Shown: positions 40,916 to 50,104, counted from the first letter of the stretch. The stretch: DNA of 64,000 bases from Solirubrobacter deserti (GCF_003344625.1 NZ_QPKJ02000008.1:62001-126000); one strand, 5' to 3'. Notes: generated from the letters alone by a model not told the origin. Numbers and translations: made by a program.

Positions 40916-43900
40916 GTGGCGGGCACGCGGACCGAGCCGGGCGCCGAGTCCGCGCACACCGTCGACCCGCCGACGCCCGCGCCGCAGTCCGCCTCGCCGG
41001 TCGCTCTCGAAGCCCCGCCCTCAGCCCTGACACCCGGCCCGCTGACGCCGTCCCGCGTCGCCGCTCTCCAACGCAGCGCGGGCAACGCCGCGGTCGCCCA
41101 GCTGATCGCCGCGCGCCGGGCCGCTCCACCGCCGCCCCGCTCGGTCGGCCGCCTCGTCAACCCCCGTCCCGACCGTCCCGCTCCGACGATCGACCCCGCA
41201 GCGCAGTCCGAGTCCCCGGCCGCCGCTCCGGACGCGATGTCGCCCGCCGCCGGTCCGGACCGTTCCGCTCCGACGATCGAGCCGGCATCGGAGTCCGAGT
41301 CCCTGACCGCCGCCACCGCCTCTCAGGGCGAGTCCGGCGCGGCCGAGTCGCCGCCCGCCGCGCCCCCCGGCTCCGCGGCGGCAGCGCCGGCTTCGGAGTC
41401 GGCCGCTGCCGTCTCGAACTCGTCGTCGGCCGCGGCGACCTTCGCCGCCGCCGCGGGCCCGGCCACCGAGCCGGCGACGTCCGGCGTGGCCGCTGCCGCC
41501 TCGAGCGCGCCGGCCGCCGCGGCCGCGTCCGGTGCGGGCGCCGAGTTCCCGTCCGCCTCCGGCATGGCCGGTGCCACCTCGAGCTCGCCGGCCCCCGCCG
41601 CGGCTCTCGGCGGCGCGGGGCCGGCGCCGGAGTCTCCGGCCGCGCCCGGCGCGGCGGGGCCCGGCTCGACTTCGCCCACCGCGGCCGGCTCGGGCGCCGC
41701 TGCCGACGCCGGGCCGCCGGCGGCCGCGTCGTCTTGGCCGGCCGCCGCGGCCGCTCCCGGGCCCGACGCGGGTCCGGCCACCACGTCATCGGGCGCGTCC
41801 CCATCGCCCGACGCCGCCCCGGCCGGGTCGCCGGCGCCTACGGCAGCCGGTGCCGGCGGCGCGGTCGCTCCGGCGGCGGGCTCCACCGCGAACGCCGATG
41901 GGGCCGGTCCGGGCGGCGCCGGCCCAGCGCGCGCAGGCGCCGGCGGCTCCCTCGCGACCGCAGCCGGCGACAGTGCGGCGAGCCCGGCCGGCGCGCCCGA
42001 GGCGGCGCCGCCGGTGGTCAACAAGAACCCGCACGCGGACCCGAACTTCCAGGCCATGAAGGGCAAGGCCCAGGCGGCGGGCGGTGGCGCCAAGGCCCAT
42101 TCGCCCGCGGCGGCGGGGGCGGCCGCGGCGCAGGCGGCGGCGGTCGGGCCGGCCAACGACGTCCAGAGCCAGGCGGCCGCGGCACAGGTCGACGAGATGT
42201 CGACCAAGCAGCCCGGGGCGTTCGATCGCGCCGCGTTCATCCAGGCGGTCAAGCAGGCGGTCGATGCGTCGACGCCGAAGAACCTCGAAGAGGCGGACGA
42301 GTTCAAAAAGGGCGGCGCGGGCCAGGTCGCCGGCCAGGTCAGCGGGCTCGTCAAGGACGGCAAGCAGGAGTCCGAGAAGGACATCAAGGATGCGACGGCG
42401 GCCGCGCCCGACGCGTCGAAGGGCCAGGCCAAGCCGGTGCAGCCCATGGCGTCGGAGCCGGTGGGGGAGAAGGCCGCGACCGTCGGGGCGCAGGGCGCGA
42501 TGCCGCCGCCGACGCCCGCCGCGGCGACCGACCTCTCCGCCGGGCCGGACAGCGTCGACGCCAAGATGGCCGAGGCAGAGGTCACGGACGAGCAGCTCCA
42601 GAAGTCCAACGAGCCGGACTTCAAGCAGGCGCTCACCGCCCGCGACGCCGCCAAGGAGCACTCCGCCCAGGCACCGCAGGACTTCCGCAAGGACGAGAAG
42701 GACGTGCTCGGCAAGGCCAAGGGCGACGCGGCCACGGCCGAGGGCGCCGGCCTGCAGGGCATGCAGGGCGCGCGCGGGAAGGCGTTCGCCCAGGTGCGCA
42801 GCCACAAGCAGGGCGCCAAGAGCGACGACGAGGCCAAGCGCGCGAAGGTCGCGACCGACATCCAGGGCATCTACGAGCGGACCAAGGGCGACGTCCAGAA
42901 GACGCTCGACGGGCTCGACGGCAAGGTCGACGCGGCCTTCAGCCAGGGCGAGGGTGCGGCGCGCAAGAAGTTCGAGGACTACGTCGGCGCCCGCATGGAC
43001 GCCTACAAGGAGGACCGCTACGGCGGCCTCGGCGGCGGCGCCCTGTGGCTCAAGGACAAGTTGCTGGGCATGCCCGACGAGGTCAACCGGTTCTACGCGG
43101 AGGGCAAGACCCGCTACCTGAAGGACATGGACGGCGTCATCGGCAAGGTCGCCGACGTCGTCGGGGCGGGCCTCACCGCCGCGCGCGCCCGCATCGCGCA
43201 GGGGCAGGCTGAGATCAAGAAGTACGTCGCCCAGCTCCCGCAGGACCTGCAGAAGGTGGGCAAGGAGGCCGAGGAGAAGCTCTCCGGCCAGTTCGAGCAG
43301 CTCTCGGCGGACGTCGACAGCAAGCAGTCAGAGCTCATCGACACCCTCGCCAAGAAGTACGTCGAGTCCCGCGACGCGCTCGACGCCCGCATCGACGAGA
43401 TGAAGGCCGCCAACCGCGGCCTGGTCGACAAGGCGATGGAGGCGGTCGCGGGCGTCGTCAAGACGATCCTGCAGCTCAAGAACATGCTGATGGGTGTCCT
43501 GGCCAAGGCCGCGGACGTGATCGGCGACATCATCGCCGACCCCATCGGCTTCCTCGGCAAGCTCGTCGACGGCGTCAAGGCGGGCCTGCAGCGCTTCGTC
43601 GGCAACATCGCCAACCACCTCCAGAAGGGCCTGATGGGCTGGCTGTTCGGCGCGCTCGGCGACGCCGGCATCCAGCTGCCCAAGTCCTTCGATCTCAAGG
43701 GCATCCTCGACCTCGTCCTCCAGGTCCTGGGCCTGACCTACCGCAACATCCGCGCGCGCGTGGTGAAGCTCGTCGGCGAGCCGATGGTCGCCCGGCTGGA
43801 GTCCACCGTCGAGGTCTTCAAGACGCTCGTCACCGAAGGCCCCGCCGGCCTGTGGAAGTGGATCATGAAGAAGGTCGGCGACCTCGAAGAGCTCGTCCTC

Positions 43901-45304
43901 GGCCAGATCAAGGACTTCATCATCGAGAAGGTCATCAAGGCCGGCATCACCTGGCTGATCGCCTTCCTGAACCCCGCCGCCGCCTTCATCAAGGCCTGCA
44001 AGGCGATCTACGACATCGTCATGTTCCTGCTCGAGCGCGGCAGCGAGATCATGAACTTCGTCCGCTCGATCCTCGACTCCGTCGGCGCGATCGCCAAGGG
44101 CAACATCGGCATCGTCGCCGAGAAGGTCGAATCTTCCCTCTCCAAGGCGCTCCCGCTGGCCATCTCCTTCCTCGCTTCCCTGCTCGGGCTCGGCGGCATC
44201 TCCGAGAAGATCCGCTCCGTCATCCAGAAGGTCCAGGCGCCGATCAACAAGGCCGTCGACTTCGTCGTCATGGGTGCGGTCAAGGGCGCGAAGAAGCTCT
44301 TCGGCGGCGCGATGAACTGGGCCAAGGGGAAGGTCAAGGCCGGCAAGGACTGGGTCAAGGGCAAGGCCCAGAGCGTCAAGGACCGGTTGAAAGGTAAGCC
44401 CGGGAAAGTCGAGGGCGAAGGTGACGATCCTCGAAGCGCCGACCAGAAGCAGCAGGCGCTCGAGGCTGCTGCCGAGGAGGTCAATGCCCTCGCGAAGCAG
44501 CCCGACGCCAAGCGAGCTGACATAGAGGCGGCGCTACCGGCCATCAAGGAACGTCACGCTTTGAAGAGTCTCAAGCTGTTCGATGAGAAGGGCGAGACAC
44601 GAGTAGAGGCGACAATCAATCCCCGTCTTGAGCGACCTATTCCGCTCGCTCCCGAAGACGCCGAGGCGCTGATGGCGAAGCTCGTCACGCTGCGCGCGCC
44701 CGGCGGTCAGCGGTTCAGCGAGAAAGAGGCGGACCTGATAGTTCGGCAGCTCGCAAAGTCATCCGGTGGTACCGCGGTCGCCGGGCACATCATGTCCGGG
44801 AGGTTCGACGGGTTCAGCGGCTACACCAAAGTGGTGTCCAAGTGCAAGGTCTCCACCGACATCGACGCCGCCCTCATGGCCCTGCACCGCGCAGACGCCA
44901 TTCTCTCCGGCACTCCAGGCGCGAGGCTGATCTTCGAGGACACGCAGGACAAGGTCGCGCCCAAGCACGACGTGGATCTCGGCGTGGTGGATCCGAACGG
45001 CCGCTACTCGGTGATCTATCAATTCGGCCACGCGACGGGCAGTGGCAACATCGCCTCCAAAGCCACGAAGGGTGCTGCGCAGCTCGCCCCCGTCACGGCG
45101 ACGCGGAAGATCGTCGAGGTCCTCGTGTTCGGCAAGGCGGCGCCGGAGGAACGTGGCGGGCAGATGGTGATCGACGACGGAAGCAAGGCGTACTTCGACG
45201 CCCATGGCTTCGATCGGGGCCTCTCTGACTGGCCCGGCCGCAATCCTGGCATGGAGTTGCATGTGACATTCGCCACCGGCGAGACGATCATCTATCCCAA
45301 GTGA
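40916..45304 (+). CDS. Large polymorphic-toxin-like protein, possible contractile-injection-system cargo
   Basis: 1462 residues from GTG 40916. Residues 1-70 are Pro/Ala-rich with LQRSAGNAAVAQLI at 51-64. A very long Ala/Pro/Ser/Gly-rich disordered linker runs to about 365. A helical, partly coiled-coil body (about 370-1150) includes a hydrophobic zone (NIANHLQKGLMGWLFGALGD, then KGILDLVLQVLGLTYRNIRA; about 900-960) and two further hydrophobic helices (IKAGITWLIAFLNPAAAFIK and others) that could insert into a membrane. From about 1160 the composition changes: lower GC, and a compact C-terminal domain with PKHDVDLGVVDPNGRYSVIY and VLVFGKAAPEERGG. This layout (loading motif, linker, delivery body, variable toxic tip) is that of polymorphic toxins. 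The toxic activity is not identified; a degenerate nuclease fold is possible but unproven. No DUF4157 HExxH motif is visible. Confidence 0.7.
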   Translation: MAGTRTEPGAESAHTVDPPTPAPQSASPVALEAPPSALTPGPLTPSRVAALQRSAGNAAVAQLIAARRAAPPPPRSVGRLVNPRPDRPAPTIDPAAQSESPAAAPDAMSPAAGPDRSAPTIEPASESESLTAATASQGESGAAESPPAAPPGSAAAAPASESAAAVSNSSSAAATFAAAAGPATEPATSGVAAAASSAPAAAAASGAGAEFPSASGMAGATSSSPAPAAALGGAGPAPESPAAPGAAGPGSTSPTAAGSGAAADAGPPAAASSWPAAAAAPGPDAGPATTSSGASPSPDAAPAGSPAPTAAGAGGAVAPAAGSTANADGAGPGGAGPARAGAGGSLATAAGDSAASPAGAPEAAPPVVNKNPHADPNFQAMKGKAQAAGGGAKAHSPAAAGAAAAQAAAVGPANDVQSQAAAAQVDEMSTKQPGAFDRAAFIQAVKQAVDASTPKNLEEADEFKKGGAGQVAGQVSGLVKDGKQESEKDIKDATAAAPDASKGQAKPVQPMASEPVGEKAATVGAQGAMPPPTPAAATDLSAGPDSVDAKMAEAEVTDEQLQKSNEPDFKQALTARDAAKEHSAQAPQDFRKDEKDVLGKAKGDAATAEGAGLQGMQGARGKAFAQVRSHKQGAKSDDEAKRAKVATDIQGIYERTKGDVQKTLDGLDGKVDAAFSQGEGAARKKFEDYVGARMDAYKEDRYGGLGGGALWLKDKLLGMPDEVNRFYAEGKTRYLKDMDGVIGKVADVVGAGLTAARARIAQGQAEIKKYVAQLPQDLQKVGKEAEEKLSGQFEQLSADVDSKQSELIDTLAKKYVESRDALDARIDEMKAANRGLVDKAMEAVAGVVKTILQLKNMLMGVLAKAADVIGDIIADPIGFLGKLVDGVKAGLQRFVGNIANHLQKGLMGWLFGALGDAGIQLPKSFDLKGILDLVLQVLGLTYRNIRARVVKLVGEPMVARLESTVEVFKTLVTEGPAGLWKWIMKKVGDLEELVLGQIKDFIIEKVIKAGITWLIAFLNPAAAFIKACKAIYDIVMFLLERGSEIMNFVRSILDSVGAIAKGNIGIVAEKVESSLSKALPLAISFLASLLGLGGISEKIRSVIQKVQAPINKAVDFVVMGAVKGAKKLFGGAMNWAKGKVKAGKDWVKGKAQSVKDRLKGKPGKVEGEGDDPRSADQKQQALEAAAEEVNALAKQPDAKRADIEAALPAIKERHALKSLKLFDEKGETRVEATINPRLERPIPLAPEDAEALMAKLVTLRAPGGQRFSEKEADLIVRQLAKSSGGTAVAGHIMSGRFDGFSGYTKVVSKCKVSTDIDAALMALHRADAILSGTPGARLIFEDTQDKVAPKHDVDLGVVDPNGRYSVIYQFGHATGSGNIASKATKGAAQLAPVTATRKIVEVLVFGKAAPEERGGQMVIDDGSKAYFDAHGFDRGLSDWPGRNPGMELHVTFATGETIIYPK

Positions 45305-45307
45305 TCG

Positions 45308-45970
45308 ATGATTCTGGGACGCACATACGGGCCGGTGGGGGACTGGTGGTTCGAAGCGCGCGAGTTCGCCGAGCCGCGAGGCGCTGCTTCACTGCGTGAG
45401 CTGCTCGGCCGCTGCGAGCTGGTCGCCCGCGTCTTCGCAGACGCCGAGTTGTTGCGCCCGGAGACTTTGACCTTCTCAGGGTGGCTGACAGGACCGCGTG
45501 AGAGCTCGCGGCACATCGCGCACAGCGATCTCGTCGTTCCTCTGGCCGGAAACGCTCGCGGGCTCGCCGCTCGCGGGATAGTGCCGGTCGAATCCTTGGC
45601 ACAGAAACTCGGTGAGTTCGCCTATCCGTTGACGATCGAGGTTGCGGGCACAGGCATCGTGCTCGACGCAAGAGGTGAACGCTCAGCGGAGAGCGACGTC
45701 GCTTGGCTTGAAGGGCTCACGATGGGCCACCATGTGGTGTCGGTACGGGTGCAGAGCGATGCCTTCCTCCCCTTCTCGGTCACGGGAACTCCGCAGCATG
45801 AGATCTGGGAGCACAATGCGCCCCGGCTGGAGGCAGCGCTGCGGGAAACGTCCGCGCTGTTGGGCGTTGAGCCGAGCGCTGATTTCACCGACCACGCGAT
45901 CATCGACGGGTTCACCCTCCGTAACCGCACCGACGTGGACGGGGACGTCGTACCGTCGTTCGACGGTTGA
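45308..45970 (+). CDS. Candidate immunity protein
   Basis: 220 residues starting 3 bases after the toxin stop, in the usual position of an immunity gene. I do not recognise the family. It is a soluble alpha/beta-looking protein with no signal peptide (MILGRTYGPVGDWWFEAREF start) and contains GNARGLAARGIVPVESLAQK, TMGHHVVSVRVQ and DFTDHAIIDGFTLRN. Stretches of it, like the toxin tip, are lower in GC than the flanking genes. It ends 6 bases before the convergent SDR gene. Confidence 0.6.
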   Translation: MILGRTYGPVGDWWFEAREFAEPRGAASLRELLGRCELVARVFADAELLRPETLTFSGWLTGPRESSRHIAHSDLVVPLAGNARGLAARGIVPVESLAQKLGEFAYPLTIEVAGTGIVLDARGERSAESDVAWLEGLTMGHHVVSVRVQSDAFLPFSVTGTPQHEIWEHNAPRLEAALRETSALLGVEPSADFTDHAIIDGFTLRNRTDVDGDVVPSFDG

Positions 45971-45976
45971 CAGCGC

Positions 45977-46660
45977 CTAGGTCGTCTTGCCGATCGCCTG
46001 CAGCGCGGTCGGGAGGATCGTCAGCTCGGGAATGAACGCGCGCGGCGGGAGGTTCACAGCGAACACGCACGCCGCCGCGACGTCCTCGGCCATGAGCATC
46101 TGGTCGCGTACCTCCCGCGGGGGCGGTTCGGGGCGGTTGTCGAGGATCTCGGTGTCGACCACGCCCGGGAGGATGATCGTCGAGCGGATCTCGCCGGAGG
46201 CCTCGAAGCCGACCGCCCGCGTCAGAGCCAGCAGCCCCGCCTTGGCCGCCTGGTAGGCCGGGCCGGAGCGGTCCGTCCAGGCGCCGGAGACACTGCCGAT
46301 GAACACGACGGTCCCGTGCGCCGCGCGCAGCGCCGGCAGGAAGGCCCGCAGCGCGTTGAACGGGCCGTTCAGGTTCGCGCCGACGACCGTGTCCCAGCCC
46401 TCGTGCGTCAACTCGTGCAGCCGCCGCTCCTTGATGTTCGTGCCGGCAGCGACGATCAGCGCGTCGACACCGTCGAACTCGGCGGCGAAGGCGTCGACCG
46501 CGTCCCGGTCGGTGAAGTCGAGCCGGTGCGGGACCACGCCTTCGAGGTCGATCGACCGCCGCGCCGCCGCGTGCACGCGGTCGCCCTGGCCGAGGAACGC
46601 GCGCGCCGTCTCGAGGCCGATCCCGCTCGAGGCTCCGATGACGACGACCGTGCGGCTCAT
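45977..46660 (-). CDS. Short-chain dehydrogenase/reductase
   Basis: 227 residues. NAD(P) motif VVIGASSGIGLETARAFL, then VAAGTN for the adenine pocket, FIGSVSG with the catalytic Ser, and YQAAKAGLLAL with the catalytic Tyr-Lys pair. ATG 46660 overlaps the stop of the zinc dehydrogenase (ATGA). It is the last gene of the sugar-acid operon, so a role as a sugar or keto-acid dehydrogenase is likely. Confidence 0.9.
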   Translation of the reverse strand: MSRTVVVIGASSGIGLETARAFLGQGDRVHAAARRSIDLEGVVPHRLDFTDRDAVDAFAAEFDGVDALIVAAGTNIKERRLHELTHEGWDTVVGANLNGPFNALRAFLPALRAAHGTVVFIGSVSGAWTDRSGPAYQAAKAGLLALTRAVGFEASGEIRSTIILPGVVDTEILDNRPEPPPREVRDQMLMAEDVAAACVFAVNLPPRAFIPELTILPTALQAIGKTT

Positions 46661-47643
46661 GCGGCGGTGCCCGCGAGGAAGATTTTGAACTCGGGCGGCG
46701 GCGGGCCTTGCGCCAACCGCGCGAACTGCGCCGGCCCGTCCTCCAGCGGCCGGACCGGCTCGAGGTCGTCGCCCAGCGACGCGGCCCCGCTGACGAGCCA
46801 CTCGTGCGCCTGCTCGAAGTCCGGCATCGTGTACGCGTAGGAGCCCTGGATGCGGTGCTGGGAGCGCACCACGCCGTGGAAGCCGAGCGTCGTGTCGTCG
46901 CTCGCGAGCCCGATGCAGACTATCGTGCCGCCGGGGCGCAACAGCTCGAGCCCGAGCTGCCGGGTCGCCTCCGCGCCGACCGCGTCCAGCACGAGGTCGG
47001 CCTCACCCGGCTCGGCGCCGTCGGCGTGCGCGCCCAACGACACCGCGCGCGCCCGCCGGGCCTCGTCGCGCTCGACCACCGCCACGTGCGGCAACCCCTC
47101 GAGCAACGCGGCCTGCAGCGTCACCAGCCCGATCGTCCCGGCCCCGATGACCACCACGCGCGAAGCGCCGGATGGAGCGAGCCGCACCGCGTGGACGCCG
47201 TTCGCGAGCGGCTCCATCAGCGCACCGACCCGCATCGAGACGTCGTCGGGCAGCCGAAGGGCGTCCGCCGCACGCACCTTGACGAAGTCGGCGAACGCGC
47301 CTGGCACGTGCACGCCGACGAGCACCCGGTCGGCACACAGGTTCGTGTCCCCCGCCAGGCAGAGCCGGCACTCGCCGCACCCGCTCAACGGGTTCACCGC
47401 CACCCGTGCGCCCTGGAGGTCCTGCGCGCCGTCGCCGGTCGCGATCACGGTCCCCGCGAACTCATGCCCCATCACCAGCGGCGGCACGCGGTTCTTCATG
47501 TGGCCGACGTAGCCCTCGACCTCGGAGCCGCAGATGCCCACGGCCTCGGGCTGCAGGATCAGCTCGCCCGGCCCGGGATCGGTCGGCGTCGGCTGTTCCT
47601 CCACGGCCATCTCGTTCGGCCCGTGCCACACGATCGCCCTCAT
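46657..47643 (-). CDS. Zinc-type alcohol/polyol dehydrogenase (MDR)
   Basis: 328 residues. Catalytic-zinc region GICGSEVEGYVGHMKNR then VMGHEFAGTVIATG, and the structural-zinc Cys set CGECRLCLAGDTNLC. The Rossmann domain has VVVIGAGTIGLVTLQAALL. This is the sorbitol/threonine dehydrogenase type, NAD-dependent. It is part of the minus-strand operon with ALDH and the FAH-family enzyme; its start overlaps the stop of the small upstream frame (ATGA). Confidence 0.9.
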   Translation of the reverse strand: MRAIVWHGPNEMAVEEQPTPTDPGPGELILQPEAVGICGSEVEGYVGHMKNRVPPLVMGHEFAGTVIATGDGAQDLQGARVAVNPLSGCGECRLCLAGDTNLCADRVLVGVHVPGAFADFVKVRAADALRLPDDVSMRVGALMEPLANGVHAVRLAPSGASRVVVIGAGTIGLVTLQAALLEGLPHVAVVERDEARRARAVSLGAHADGAEPGEADLVLDAVGAEATRQLGLELLRPGGTIVCIGLASDDTTLGFHGVVRSQHRIQGSYAYTMPDFEQAHEWLVSGAASLGDDLEPVRPLEDGPAQFARLAQGPPPPEFKIFLAGTAA

Positions 47644-47894
47644 GGATCCACCCTTACCCCGGCGAGCACATGGTCGAGCACCGCGCGCACCTCCTCGCGG
47701 GCACGGGCCGGGTCCTCCGCGTCCGCCACGTAGATCGCGGCCTCGTTCAAGGCGCCCTGGTGCTGACCCACGGCGACGCGTTCGACGTCTTCCGCCCAGG
47801 CCCTTCGACGCCCTGTTCGCGGCCGCTCCCGGACGCGCGCTTCGTCGCGGTCCACGGCGCGCGCATTCGTGATGTGTCGCGCAGGCGATCTCAC
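47640..47894 (-). pseudogene. Short frame ending like a TetR regulator, probable remnant
   Basis: 84 codons. The last about 37 residues (QGALNEAAIYVADAEDPARA, then EEVRAVLDHVLAGVRV) closely resemble the C-terminal helices of TetR-family regulators; the first 45 are Arg-rich and match nothing. The frame begins with a GTGA overlap with the FAH-family stop and ends with an ATGA overlap with the dehydrogenase start, so it keeps operon coupling at both ends. It may be a TetR gene that lost its DNA-binding part, or a genuine small protein. Confidence 0.45.
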
Positions 47895-48712
47895 ACGACC
47901 TCGACCGAGTTCACGAGCTCGCCCAGACCCGTGATCGCGATCCGCACCTCGTCGCCGCCCCGCAGCGTGAACTCGATCGCCGGGATCACCGAAGTACCCG
48001 TCAACAGCACCGCGCCCACCGGGAAGTCCTGCGCGCGATAGAGCCAGGACACGAGCTCCTCGAGGCCGCGTTTGAGCGAGGCGGTCGACGTCGAACCCGT
48101 GAACACGTCGGACCCGTCGCGCGCGATCGTCAGCGTGATCTCCAGCGCGTCAGCGCTCGGCGCCTCGTCGACCGGCACGATGCACGGACCCAAGGCGCAC
48201 GAACCGCGATAGACCTTCGCCTGCGGGAGATACAGCGGGTTCTCGCCCTCGATCGAGCGCGAGGAGACGTCGTTGCCGATCGTGTAGCCCAGGATCTCGC
48301 CGCCCGCGGAGATCACGAGCGCGAGCTCGGGCTCCGGCACGTCCCAGCCCGAATCGGACCGCACACCGACCGCCGCGCCCGGTCCGCGCACCCGCCCCGG
48401 CGCCGCCTTGAAGAACAGCTCGGGCCGCTCGGCGTCGTAGACCTTGTCGTAGAAGTCGTGCGCGCCCTTGGACTCGTCGTTGCGGGCCGAGCGCGAAGCC
48501 GCGTAGGTCACGCCCGCGGCCCACACCTCCTGCCCGTCCACCGGCGCCAGGACCACCGACCCCGCCGGCACCGGCCCGTCGGCCTCGGCGTCCAGCGAGC
48601 CCGCGGCGAGCAGCGCGTCGAGGTCGCCCTTGAGCAGCTCGACCGGTCCGCCTGCAACCGGCCCACGGGCGAGGCGTGCTCCGCCCGCGGTCTGAACCCG
48701 CCAGAGCGCCAT
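47891..48712 (-). CDS. Fumarylacetoacetate-hydrolase-family enzyme
   Basis: 273 residues. FAH-family core: WAAGVTYAASRSARNDE, PELFFKAAPGRVRGPG, LGYTIGNDVSSRSIEGENPL and FPVGAVLLTGTSVIPA. The family includes 2-keto-3-deoxy-pentonate dehydratases and hydrolases. Next to a probable 2-oxoglutarate-semialdehyde dehydrogenase, a role as a 2-keto-3-deoxy-sugar-acid dehydratase is the most economical reading. It starts 3 bases after the ALDH stop. Confidence 0.85.
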   Translation of the reverse strand: MALWRVQTAGGARLARGPVAGGPVELLKGDLDALLAAGSLDAEADGPVPAGSVVLAPVDGQEVWAAGVTYAASRSARNDESKGAHDFYDKVYDAERPELFFKAAPGRVRGPGAAVGVRSDSGWDVPEPELALVISAGGEILGYTIGNDVSSRSIEGENPLYLPQAKVYRGSCALGPCIVPVDEAPSADALEITLTIARDGSDVFTGSTSTASLKRGLEELVSWLYRAQDFPVGAVLLTGTSVIPAIEFTLRGGDEVRIAITGLGELVNSVEVV

Positions 48713-48715
48713 GGC

Positions 48716-50104
48716 TCAGCTCGCCGGGCCGATCGTGATCGTGTGGGTCGTCGTGTACAGCTCGCGCGCGGCCTTGCCCTGCTCGCGCGGCCCGAACGAC
48801 GACTGCTTCTCGCCCCCGAACGGAGCGTGGAAGTCGACGCCTGAGGTCGGCATGTTGACTCGGATCATCCCCGTTTCGAGGCCGTCCACAACCGTCAGCG
48901 CCGAATCCAGGTCGGACGTGAAGACCGACGTGACCAGCCCGTAGGGCACGGAGTTGGAGATCTCCACCGCCTGCTCGGCCGACTCGGCCTTCAGCACCGT
49001 GACGATCGGCCCGAACACCTCCTCCTGCGCGAGCCGCGCCGTCGGCTGCTGGCCGTCCACGACCGTCGGCGCGAACAGCAGGCCCGGCCCGTCGAGCGCC
49101 TTGCCGCCCGTGACCACCCGCCCGCCGTCGCCGGGCGCGCCCTCGGCGGCCGCGACGAGCTTCTCGCGCGCCGGCGCGTTGATCACGGGCCCGACGATCG
49201 TGCCCTCGTCCTTGGGATCGCCGATGGCGAGCCCGTCCACGGCCGCGGCGAGCGCGTCGGTGAACTCGGCCGTGTCGCCGAGCACCAGCACGCGCCCGGT
49301 CGCGGTGCACTTCTGGCCCGCGTAGCCCATCGCCGCGCCCGCGATCACCTTCGCGGCCGCCTCCACGTCCGCGTCCGGGAGGACGATCGACGCGTTCAGC
49401 CCGCCCATCTCGGCCTGGCTCGCGATTCCGCGCGCGGTCGCCGCCTGCGCCACCTGCAACCCGACGCCGGTCGAGCCGGTGAAGCTCACCACGTCGGCCT
49501 GCTCGATCACGGCCTGGCCCGCCTCGGCCTCACCTGAGACGACGTTGAACAGCCCCTCGGGCAGCACGCCGCCCAGCAATTCCTCCAGCAGCAGCGCGCA
49601 CGCGAGCGCGTCCGTCGACGGCTTGAGCACGACGGCGTTGCCGTACGCCAAAGCCGGCGCCGCCTTCCAGAGCGGGATCGCGAACGGGAAGTTCCACGGC
49701 GTGATCAGGCCCGCGACGCCGCGCGGGCGCCGGCGCGCGAGCAGCAACGTGCGCATGTCCGCGGGCGGCGCGGCGGGCAGCGTGTCGCCGTCCGGGTCCA
49801 GCGCGGCCTGCGCCTGGTAGCGCAGGATGCGCACGGCGCGGCCGTGCTCCATCACCGACTCGGTCACCGGCTTGCCGACCTCACGCACCATCAGGTCCAC
49901 GACCTGGTCCTTCGCCGCGTCCAGCGCCGCGGCCGCGGCGCTCAGCGCGTCGGCGCGCACGACGGCGTTGCGCTTCCACGCCTGCTGCGCTTCGCGGGCG
50001 CGCTTGAACGCGGCCGCCACCGCCTCGCGATCCGCCGCCGGCGCGGACACCACCACATCGGACTGATCCTGCGGTGACCGGCTCTCGATCGTCTGCGTGC
50101 TCAT
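48716..50104 (-). CDS. Aldehyde dehydrogenase, 2-oxoglutarate-semialdehyde type
   Basis: 462 residues. NAD-binding and catalytic elements of the ALDH superfamily are intact: GLITPWNFPFAIPLWKAAPA, VVLKPS, FTGSTGVGLQV, the catalytic Glu in EMGGLNASIV and the catalytic Cys in GYAGQKCTATG. Context with the FAH-family enzyme suggests oxidation of 2-oxoglutarate semialdehyde (2,5-dioxopentanoate) to 2-oxoglutarate, feeding the TCA cycle. It is the first gene of the operon. A TAGCGT hexamer ends 7 bases before the ATG, again compatible with a leaderless start. Confidence 0.9.
   Translation of the reverse strand: MSTQTIESRSPQDQSDVVVSAPAADREAVAAAFKRAREAQQAWKRNAVVRADALSAAAAALDAAKDQVVDLMVREVGKPVTESVMEHGRAVRILRYQAQAALDPDGDTLPAAPPADMRTLLLARRRPRGVAGLITPWNFPFAIPLWKAAPALAYGNAVVLKPSTDALACALLLEELLGGVLPEGLFNVVSGEAEAGQAVIEQADVVSFTGSTGVGLQVAQAATARGIASQAEMGGLNASIVLPDADVEAAAKVIAGAAMGYAGQKCTATGRVLVLGDTAEFTDALAAAVDGLAIGDPKDEGTIVGPVINAPAREKLVAAAEGAPGDGGRVVTGGKALDGPGLLFAPTVVDGQQPTARLAQEEVFGPIVTVLKAESAEQAVEISNSVPYGLVTSVFTSDLDSALTVVDGLETGMIRVNMPTSGVDFHAPFGGEKQSSFGPREQGKAARELYTTTHTITIGPAS

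Noticed and set aside
41200..42000. Ala/Pro/Ser-rich stretch suspected of being a sequence artefact or several genes
   Set aside because: The frame is open throughout, and such linkers are normal in this class of large delivered proteins; overlapping frames in other phases have no domains.
44900..45200. PD-(D/E)XK nuclease assignment for the toxin tip
   Set aside because: An Asp-rich strand followed by a Gln strand is suggestive, but the E/Q-x-K element is not clearly present.
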